From: Eledone cirrhosa
Taxonomy: Eukaryota > Mollusca > Cephalopoda > Octopoda > Eledonidae
Assembly: GCA_964016885.1 (NCBI GenBank)
Contig: OZ024741.1
Span: 27,183,384 to 27,247,383, forward strand
Reading direction: 5' to 3'
DNA length: 64,000 nucleotides
Under the pieces are notes generated by a model. That model did no database searches. It saw only the letters and a list, made by a program, of their open reading frames with translations, and was not told the origin of the DNA. Positions 49,601 through 61,600 of the stretch are shown in pieces. Numbering within the stretch: position 1 is the stretch's first letter; every line of letters starts with the position of its first letter. The translations under genes were made by a program, and so were the position numbers.

Positions 49601-52600
49601 CTCATAAGACAACAAGATAAACAGACTGTAATAAACACTAAGACCTTCCCTGTTACTCATAAGACAACAAGATAAACAGACTGTAATAAACACTAAGACC
49701 TCCCCTGTTACTCATAAGACAACAAGATAAACAGACTGTAATAAACACTAAGACCTCCCCTGTTACTCATAAGACAAGATAAACAGACTGTAATAAACAC
49801 TAAGACCTTCCCTGTTACTCATAAGACAACAAGATAAACAGACTGTAATAAACACTAAGACCTTCCCTGTTACTCATAAGACAAGATAAACAGACTGTAA
49901 TAAACACTAAGACCTTCCCTGTTACTCATAAGACAAGATAAACAGACTGTAATAAACACTAAGACCTCCCCTGTTACTCATAAGACAAGATAAACAGACT
50001 GTAATAAACACTAAGACCTTCCCTGTTACTCATAAGACAACAAGATAAACAGACTGTAATAAACACTAAGACCTTCCCTGTTACTCATAAGACAACAAGA
50101 TAAACAGACTGTAATAAACACTAAGACCTTCCCTGTTACTCATAAGACAAGATAAACAGACTGTAATAAACACTAAGACCTTCCCTGTTACTCATAAGAC
50201 AACAAGATAAACAGACTGTAATAAACACTAAGACCTTCCCTGTTACTCATAAGACAAGATAAACAGACTGTAATAAACACTAAGACCTCCCCTGTTACTC
50301 ATAAGACAACAAGATAAACAGACTGTAATAAACACTAAGACCTTCCCTGTTACTCATAAGACAAGATAAACAGACTGTAATAAACACTAAGACCTTCCCT
50401 GTTACTCATAAGACAAGATAAACAGACTGTAATAAACACTAAGACCTCCCCTGTTACTCATAAGACAACAAGATAAACAGACTGTAATAAACACTAAGAC
50501 CTCCCCTGTTACTCATAAGACAACAAGATAAACAGACTGTAATAAACACTAAGACCTTCCCTGTTACTCATAAGACAACAAGATAAACAGACTGTAATAA
50601 ACACTAAGACCTTCCCTGTTACTCATAAGACAACAAGATAAACAGACTGTAATAAACACTAAGACCTCCCCTGTTACTCATAAGACAAGATAAACAGACT
50701 GTAATAAACACTAAGACCTCCCCTGTTACTCATAAGACAAGATAAACAGACTGTAATAAACACTAAGACCTCCCCTGTTACTCATAAGACAACAAGATAA
50801 ACAGACTGTAATAAACACTAAGACCTTCCCTGTTACTCATAAGACAAGATAAACAGACTGTAATAAACACTAAGACCTTCCCTGTTACTCATAAGACAAC
50901 AAGATAAACAGACTGTAATAAACACTAAGACCTCCCCTGTTACTCATAAGACAAGATAAACAGACTGTAATAAACACTAAGACCTTCCCTGTTACTCATA
51001 AGACAACAAGATAAACAGACTGTAATAAACACTAAGACCTTCCCTGTTACTCATAAGACAAGATAAACAGACTGTAATAAACACTAAGACCTCCCTGTTA
51101 CTCATAAGACAACAAGATAAACAGACTGTAATAAACACTAAGACCTTCCCTGTTACTCATAAGACAACAGATAAACAGACTGTAATAAACACTAAGACCT
51201 TCCCTGTTACTCATAAGACAACAAGATAAACAGACTGTAATAAACACTAAGACCTCCCCTGTTACTCATAAGACAACAAGATAAACAGACTGTAATAAAC
51301 ACTAAGACCTTCCCTGTTACTCATAAGACAACAAGATAAACAGACTGTAATAAACACTAAGACCTTCCCTGTTACTCATAAGACAACAAGATAAACAGAC
51401 TGTAATAAACACTAAGACCTCCCCTGTTACTCATAAGACAACAAGATAAACAGACTGTAATAAACACTAAGACCTTCCCTGTTACTCATAAGACAAGATA
51501 AACAGACTGTAATGTTACTCATAAGACAACAAGATAAACAGACTGTAATAAACACTAAGACCTCCCCTGTTACTCATAAGACAACAAGATAAACAGACTG
51601 TAATAAACACTAAGACCTTCCCTGTTACTCATAAGACAACAAGATAAACAGACTGTAATAAACACTAAGACCTCCCCTGTTACTCATAAGACAACAAGAT
51701 AAACAGACTGTAATAAACACTAAGACCTCCCCTGTTACTCATAAGACAACAAGATAAACAGACTGTAATAAACACTAAGACCTCCCCTGTTACTCATAAG
51801 ACAACAAGATAAACAGACTGTAATAAACACTAAGACCTTCCCTGTTACTCATAAGACAACAAGATAAACAGACTGTAATAAACACTAAGACCTCCCCTGT
51901 TACTCATAAGACAACAAGATAAACAGACTGTAATAAACACTAAGACCTCCCCTGTTACTCATAAGACAAGATAAACAGACTGTAATAAACACTAAGACCT
52001 TCCCTGTTACTCATAAGACAACAAGATAAACAGACTGTAATAAACACTAAGACCTTCCCTGTTACTCATAAGACAAGATAAACAGACTGTAATAAACACT
52101 AAGACCTTCCCTGTTACTCATAAGACAAGATAAACAGACTGTAATAAACACTAAGACCTCCCCTGTTACTCATAAGACAAGATAAACAGACTGTAATAAA
52201 CACTAAGACCTTCCCTGTTACTCATAAGACAACAAGATAAACAGACTGTAATAAACACTAAGACCTCCCCTGTTACTCATAAGACAACAAGATAAACAGA
52301 CTGTAATAAACACTAAGACCTTCCCTGTTACTCATAAGACAAGATAAACAGACTGCAATAAACACTAAGACCTCCCCTGTTACTCATAAGACAACAAGAT
52401 AAACAGACTGTAATAAACACTAAGACCTTCCCTGTTACTCATAAGACAACAAGATAAACAGACTGTAATAAACACTAAGACCTCCCCTGTTACTCATAAG
52501 ACAACAAGATAAACAGACTGTAATAAACACTAAGACCTTCCCTGTTACTCATAAGACAAGATAAACAGACTGTAATAAACACTAAGACCTCCCCTGTTAC

Positions 52601-55600
52601 TCATAAGACAACAAGATAAACAGACTGTAATAAACACTAAGACCTTCCCTGTTACTCATAAGACAACAAGATAAACAGACTGTAATAAACACTAAGACCT
52701 CCCCTGTTACTCATAAGACAACAAGATAAACAGACTGTAATAAACACTAAGACCTCCCCTGTTACTCATAAGACAAGATAAACAGACTGTAATAAACACT
52801 AAGACCTTCCCTGTTACTCATAAGACAACAAGATAAACAGACTGTAATAAACACTAAGACCTTCCCTGTTACTCATAAGACAAGATAAACAGACTGTAAT
52901 AAACACTAAGACCTTCCCTGTTACTCATAAGACAAGATAAACAGACTGTAATAAACACTAAGACCTCCCCTGTTACTCATAAGACAAGATAAACAGACTG
53001 TAATAAACACTAAGACCTTCCCTGTTACTCATAAGACAACAAGATAAACAGACTGTAATAAACACTAAGACCTTCCCTGTTACTCATAAGACAACAAGAT
53101 AAACAGACTGTAATAAACACTAATACCTTCCCTGTTACTCATAAGACAAGATAAACAGACTGTAATAAACACTAAGACCTTCCCTGTTACTCATAAGACA
53201 ACAAGATAAACAGACTGTAATAAACACTAAGACCTTCCCTGTTACTCATAAGACAAGATAAACAGACTGTAATAAACACTAAGACCTCCCCTGTTACTCA
53301 TAAGACAACAAGATAAACAGACTGTAATAAACACTAAGACCTTCCCTGTTACTCATAAGACAAGATAAACAGACTGTAATAAACACTAAGACCTTCCCTG
53401 TTACTCATAAGACAAGATAAACAGACTGTAATAAACACTAAGACCTCCCCTGTTACTCATAAGACAACAAGATAAACAGACTGTAATAAACACTAAGACC
53501 TCCCCTGTTACTCATAAGACAACAAGATAAACAGACTGTAATAAACACTAAGACCTTCCCTGTTACTCATAAGACAACAAGATAAACAGACTGTAATAAA
53601 CACTAAGACCTTCCCTGTTACTCATAAGACAACAAGATAAACAGACTGTAATAAACACTAAGACCTCCCCTGTTACTCATAAGACAAGATAAACAGACTG
53701 TAATAAACACTAAGACCTCCCCTGTTACTCATAAGACAAGATAAACAGACTGTAATAAACACTAAGACCTCCCCTGTTACTCATAAGACAACAAGATAAA
53801 CAGACTGTAATAAACACTAAGACCTTCCCTGTTACTCATAAGACAAGATAAACAGACTGTAATAAACACTAAGACCTTCCCTGTTACTCATAAGACCACA
53901 AGATAAACAGACTGTAATAAACACTAAGACCTCCCCTGTTACTCATAAGACAAGATAAACAGACTGTAATAAACACTGAGACCTTCCCTGTTACTCATAA
54001 GACAAGATAAACAGACTGTAATAAACACTAAGACCTTCCCTGTTACTCATAAGACAAGATAAACAGACAGTAATAAACACTAAGACCTCCCCTGTTACTC
54101 ATAAGACAACAAGATAAACAGACTGTAATAAACACTAAGACCTTCCCTGTTACTCATAAGACAACAAGATAAACAGACTGTAATAAACACTAAGACCTCC
54201 CCTGTTACTCATAAGACAACAAGATAAACAGACTGTAATAAACACTAAGACCTCCCCTGTTACTCATAAGACAAGATAAACAGACTGTAATAAACACTAA
54301 GACCTTCCCTGTTACTCATAAGACAACAAGATAAACAGACTGTAATAAACACTAAGACCTTCCCTGTTACTCATAAGACAAGATAAACAGACTGTAATAA
54401 ACACTAAGACCTTCCCTGTTACTCATAAGACAAGATAAACAGACTGTAATAAACACTAAGACCTCCCCTGTTACTCATAAGACAAGATAAACAGACTGTA
54501 ATAAACACTAAGACCTTCCCTGTTACTCATAAGACAACAAGATAAACAGACTGTAATAAACACTAAGACCTCCCCTGTTACTCATAAGACAACAAGACAA
54601 ACAGACTGTAATAAACACTAAGACCTTCCCTGTTACTCATAAGACAAGATAAACAGACTGTAATAAACACTAAGACCTCCCCTGTTACTCATAAGACAAC
54701 AAGATAAACAGACTGTAATAAACACTAAGACCTTCCCTGTTACTCATAAGACAACAAGATAAACAGACTGTAATAAACACTAAGACCTCCCCTGTTACTC
54801 ATAAGACAACAAGATAAACAGACTGTAATAAACACTAAGACCTTCCCTGTTACTCATAAGACAAGATAAACAGACTGTAATAAACACTAAGACCTCCCTG
54901 TTACTCATAAGACAAGATAAACAGACTGTAATAAACACTAAGACCTTCCCTGTTACTCATAAGACAACAAGATAAACAGACTGTAATAAACACTAAGACC
55001 TCCCCTGTTACTCATAAGACAACAAGATAAACAGACTGTAATAAACACTAAGACCTTCCCTGTTACTCATAAGACAAGATAAACAGACTGTAATAAACAC
55101 TAAGACCTCCCCTGTTACTCATAAGACAACAAGATAAACAGACTGTAATAAACACTAAGACCTTCCCTGTTACTCATAAGACAACAAGATAAACAGACTG
55201 TAATAAACACTAAGACCTCCCCTGTTACTCATAAGACAACAAGATAAACAGACTGTAATAAACACTAAGACCTCCCCTGTTACTCATAAGACAAGATAAA
55301 CAGACTGTAATAAACACTAAGACCTTCCCTGTTACTCATAAGACAACAAGATAAACAGACTGTAATAAACACTAAGACCTTCCCTGTTACTCATAAGACA
55401 AGATAAACAGACTGTAATAAACACTAAGACCTTCCCTGTTACTCATAAGACAAGATAAACAGACTGTAATAAACACTAAGACCTCCCCTGTTACTCATAA
55501 GACAAGATAAACAGACTGTAATAAACACTAAGACCTTCCCTGTTACTCATAAGACAACAAGATAAACAGACTGTAATAAACACTAAGACCTTCCCTGTTA

Positions 55601-58600
55601 CTCATAAGACAACAAGATAAACAGACTGTAATAAACACTAATACCTTCCCTGTTACTCATAAGACAAGATAAACAGACTGTAATAAACACTAAGACCTTC
55701 CCTGTTACTCATAAGACAACAAGATAAACAGACTGTAATAAACACTAAGACCTTCCCTGTTACTCATAAGACAAGATAAACAGACTGTAATAAACACTAA
55801 GACCTCCCCTGTTACTCATAAGACAACAAGATAAACAGACTGTAATAAACACTAAGACCTTCCCTGTTACTCATAAGACAAGATAAACAGACTGTAATAA
55901 ACACTAAGACCTTCCCTGTTACTCATAAGACAAGATAAACAGACTGTAATAAACACTAAGACCTCCCCTGTTACTCATAAGACAACAAGATAAACAGACT
56001 GTAATAAACACTAAGACCTCCCCTGTTACTCATAAGACAACAAGATAAACAGACTGTAATAAACACTAAGACCTTCCCTGTTACTCATAAGACAACAAGA
56101 TAAACAGACTGTAATAAACACTAAGACCTTCCCCTGTTACTCATAAGACAACAAGATAAACAGACTGTAATAAACACTAAGACCTCCCCTGTTACTCATA
56201 AGACAAGATAAACAGACTGTAATAAACACTAAGACCTCCCCTGTTACTCATAAGACAAGATAAACAGACTGTAATAAACACTAAGACCTCCCCTGTTACT
56301 CATAAGACAACAAGATAAACAGACTGTAATAAACACTAAGACCTTCCCTGTTACTCATAAGACAAGATAAACAGACTGTAATAAACACTAAGACCTTCCC
56401 TGTTACTCATAAGACCACAAGATAAACAGACTGTAATAACACTAAGACCTCCCTACCAACTAAGACCTCCCTGTTACTCAAAGACAAGATAAACAGACTG
56501 TAATAAACACTGAGACCTTCCCCTGTTACTCATAAGACAAGATAAACAGACTGTAATAAACACTAAGACCTTCCCTGTTACTCATAAGACAAGATAAACA
56601 GACAGTAATAAACACTAAGACCTCCCCTGTTACTCATAAGACAACAAGATAAACAGACTGTAATAAACACTAAGACCTTCCCTGTTACTCATAAGACAAC
56701 AAGATAAACAGACTGTAATAAACACTAAGACCTCCCCTGTTACTCATAAGACAACAAGATAAACAGACTGTAATAAACACTAAGACCAAGATAAACAGAC
56801 TGTAATAAACACTAAGACCTTCCCTGTTACTCATAAGACAACAAGATAAACAGACTGTAATAAACACTAAGACCTTCCCTGTTACTCATAAGACAAGATA
56901 AACAGACTGTAATAAACACTAAGACCTTCCCTGTTACTCATAAGACAAGATAAACAGACTGTAATAAACACTAAGACCTCCCCTGTTACTCATAAGACAA
57001 GATAAACAGACTGTAATAAACACTAAGACCTTCCCTGTTAACTCATAAGACAACAAGATAAACAGACTGTAATAAACACTAAGACCTCCCTGTTACTCAT
57101 AAGACAACAAGATAAACAGACTGTAATAAACACTAAGACCTTCCCTGTTACTCATAAGACAAGATAAACAGACTGTAATAAACACTAAGACCTCCCCTGT
57201 TACTCATAAGACAAAGATAAACAGACTGTAATAAACACTAAGACCTTCCCCTGTTACTCATAAGACAACAAGATAAACAGACTGTAATAAACACTAAGAC
57301 CTCCCTGTTACTCATAAGACAACAAGATAAACAGACTGTAATAAACACTAAGACCTTCCCTGTTACTCATAAGACAAGATAAACAGACTGTAATAAACAC
57401 TAAGACCTCCCTGTTACTCATAAGACAAGATAAACAGACTGTAATAAACACTAAGACCTTCCCTGTTACTCATAAGACACAAGATAAACAGACTGTAATA
57501 AACACTAAGACCTCCCCTGTTACTCATAAGACAACAAGATAAACAGACTGTAATAAACACTAAGACCTTCCCTGTTACTCATAAGACAAGATAAACAGAC
57601 TGTAATAAACACTAAGACCTTCCCCTGTTACTCATAAGACAACAAGATAAACAGACTGTAATAAACACTAAGACCTTCCCTGTTACTCATAAGACAAGAT
57701 AAACAGACTGTAATAAACACTAAGACCTTCCCTGTTACTCATAAGACACAAGATAAACAGACTGTAATAAACACTAAGACCTCCCCTGTTACTCATAAGA
57801 CAAGATAAACAGACTGTAATAAACACTAAGACCTTCCCTGTTACTCATAAGACAAGATAAACAGACTGTAATAAACACTAAGACCTTCCCTGTTACTCAT
57901 AAGACAACAAGATAAACAGACTGTAATAAACACTAAGACCTTCCCTGTTACTCATAAGACAAGATAAACAGACTGTAATAAACACTAAGACCTTCCCTGT
58001 TACTCATAAGACAAGATAAACAGACTGTAATAAACACTAAGACCTTCCCTGTTACTCATAAGACAAGATAAACAGACTGTAATAAACACTAAGACCTCCC
58101 TGTTACTCATAAGACAACAGATAAACAGACTGTAATAAACACTAAGACCTTCCCTGTTACTCATAAGACAAGATAAACAGACTGTAATAAACACTAAGAC
58201 CTCCCCTGTTACTCATAAGACACAAGATAAACAGACTGTAATAAACACTAAGACCTTCCCCTGTTACTCATAAGACAACAAGATAAACAGACTGTAATAA
58301 ACACTAAGACCTCCCTGTTACTCATAAGACAACAAGATAAACAGACTGTAATAAACACTAAGACCTCCCCTGTTACTCATAAGACAAAGATAAACAGACT
58401 GTAATAAACACTAAGACCTTCCCTGTTACTCATAAGACAACAAGATAAACAGACTGTAATAAACACTAAGACCTCCCTGTTACTCATAAGACAAGATAAA
58501 CAGACTGTAATAAACACTAAGACCTTCCCTGTTACTCATAAGACAAGATAAACAGACTGTAATAAACACTAAGACCTCCCCTGTTACTCATAAGACAACA

Positions 58601-61600
58601 AGATAAACAGACTGTAATAAACACTAAGACCTTCCCTGTTACTCATAAGACAACAAGATAAACAGACTGTAATAAACACTAAGACCTTCCCTGTTACTCA
58701 TAAGACAACAAGATAAACAGACTGTAATAAACACTAAGACCTCCCCTGTTACTCATAAGACAAAATAAACAGACTGTAATAAACACTAAGACCTTCCTGT
58801 TACTCATAAGACAAGATAAACAGACTGTAATAAACACTAAGACCTTCCCTGTTACTCATAAGACAAGATAAANNNNNNNNNNNNNNNNNNNNNNNNNNNN
58901 NNNNNNNNNNNNNNNNNNNNNNNNNNNNNNNNNNNNNNNNNNNNNNNNNNNNNNNNNNNNNNNNNNNNNNNNNNNNNNNNNNNNNNNNNNNNNNNNNNNN
59001 NNNNNNNNNNNNNNNNNNNNNNNNNNNNNNNNNNNNNNNNNNNNNNNNNNNNNNNNNNNNNNNNNNNNNNNNAGACAAGATAAACAGACTGTAATAAACA
59101 CTAAGACCTCCCCTGTTACTCATAAGACAAGATAAACAGACTGTAATAAACACTAAGACCTCCCCTGTTACTCATAAGACAAGATAAACAGACTGTAATA
59201 AACACTAAGACCTTCCCTGTTACTCATAAGACAACAAGATAAACAGACTGTAATAAACACTAAGACCTTCCCTGTTACTCATAAGACAAGATAAACAGAC
59301 TGTAATAAACACTAAGACCTTCCCTGTTACTCATAAGACAACAAGATAAACAGACTGTAATAAACACTAAGACCTCCCTGTTACTCATAAGACAAGATAA
59401 ACAGACTGTAATAAACACTAAGACCTTCCCTGTTACTCATAAGACAACAAGATAAACAGACTGTAATAAACACTAAGACCTTCCCTGTTACTCATAAGAC
59501 AAGATAAACAGACTGTAATAAACACTAAGACCTTCCCTGTTACTCATAAGACAACAAGATAAACAGACTGTAATAAACACTAAGACCTTCCCTGTTACTC
59601 ATAAGACAACAAGATAAACAGACTGTAATAAACACTAAGACCTTCCCTGTTACTCATAAGACAAGATAAACAGACTGTAATAAACACTAAGACCTTCCCT
59701 GTTACTCATAAGACAACAAGATAAACAGACTGTAATAAACACTAAGACCTTCCCTGTTACTCATAAGACAAGATAAACAGACTGTAATAAACACTAAGAC
59801 CTCCCTGTTACTCATAAGACAACAAGATAAACAGACTGTAATAAACACTAAGACCTTCCCTGTTACTCATAAGACAAGATAAACAGACTGTAATAAACAC
59901 TAAGACCTTCCCTGTTACTCATAAGACAAGATAAACAGACTGTAATAAACACTAAGACCTCCCCTGTTACTCATAAGACAACAAGATAAACAGACTGTAA
60001 TAAACACTAAGACCTCCCCTGTTACTCATAAGACAACAAGATAAACAGACTGTAATAAACACTAAGACCTCCCTGTTACTCATAAGACAAGATAAACAGA
60101 CTGTAATAAACACTAAGACCTTCCCTGTTACTCATAAGACAACAAGATAAACAGACTGTAATAAACACTAAGACCTCCCCTGTTACTCATAAGACAAGAT
60201 AAACAGACTGTAATAAACACTAAGACCTTCCCTGTTACTCATAAGACAAGATAAACAGACTGTAATAAACACTAAGACCTCCCCTGTTACTCATAAGACA
60301 ACAAGATAAACAGACTGTAATAAACACTAAGACCTTCCCTGTTACTCATAAGACAACAAGATAAACAGACTGTAATAAACACTAAGACCTTCCCTGTTAC
60401 TCATAAGACAACAAGATAAACAGACTGTAATAAACACTAAGACCTCCCCTGTTACTCATAAGACAAAGATAAACAGACTGTAATAAACACTAAGACCTTC
60501 CCTGTTACTCATAAGACAAGATAAACAGACTGTAATAAACACTAAGACCTTCCCTGTTACTCATAAGACAAGATAAACAGACTGTAATAAACACTAAGAC
60601 CTCCCCTGTTACTCATAAGACAACAAGATAAACAGACTGTAATAAACACTAAGACCTTCCCTGTTACTCATAAGACAACAAGATAAACAGACTGTAATAA
60701 ACACTAAGACCTTCCCTGTTACTCATAAGACAACAAGATAAACAGACTGTAATAAACACTAAGACCTCCCCTGTTACTCATAAGACAAGATAAACAGACT
60801 GTAATAAACACTAAGACCTTCCCTGTTACTCATAAGACAAGATAAACAGACTGTAATAAACACTAAGACCTTCCCTGTTACTCATAAGACAAGATAAACA
60901 GACTGTAATAAACACTAAGACCTCCCCTGTTACTCATAAGACAACAAGATAAACAGACTGTAATAAACACTAAGACCTTCCCTGTTACTCATAAGACAAG
61001 ATAAACAGACTGTAATAAACACTAAGACCTTCCCTGTTACTCATAAGACAAGATAAACAGACTGTAATAAACACTAAGACCTTCCCTGTTACTCATAAGA
61101 CAACAAGATAAACAGACTGTAATAAACACTAAGACCTCCCCTGTTACTCATAAGACAACAAGATAAACAGACTGTAATAAACACTAAGACCTCCCTGTTA
61201 CTCATAAGACAACAAGATAAACAGACTGTAATAAACACTAAGACCTTCCCTGTTACTCATAAGACAACAAGATAAACAGACTGTAATAAACACTAAGACC
61301 TTCCCTGTTACTCATAAGACAAGATAAACAGACTGTAATAAACACTAAGACCTCCCCTGTTACTCATAAGACAAGATAAACAGACTGTAATAAACACTAA
61401 GACCTCCCTGTTACTCATAAGACAACAAGATAAACAGACTGTAATAAACACTAAGACCTCCCCTGTTACTCATAAGACAACAAGATAAACAGACTGTAAT
61501 AAACACTAAGACCTTCCCTGTTACTCATAAGACAAGATAAACAGACTGTAATAAACACTAAGACCTCCCTGTTACTCATAAGACAACAAGATAAACAGAC

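Noticed and set aside
56685..59153. Minus-strand ORFs with MFITVCLSC and LMSNREG repeats
   Set aside because: Satellite units read backwards, one spanning the N gap; no independent evidence of coding.
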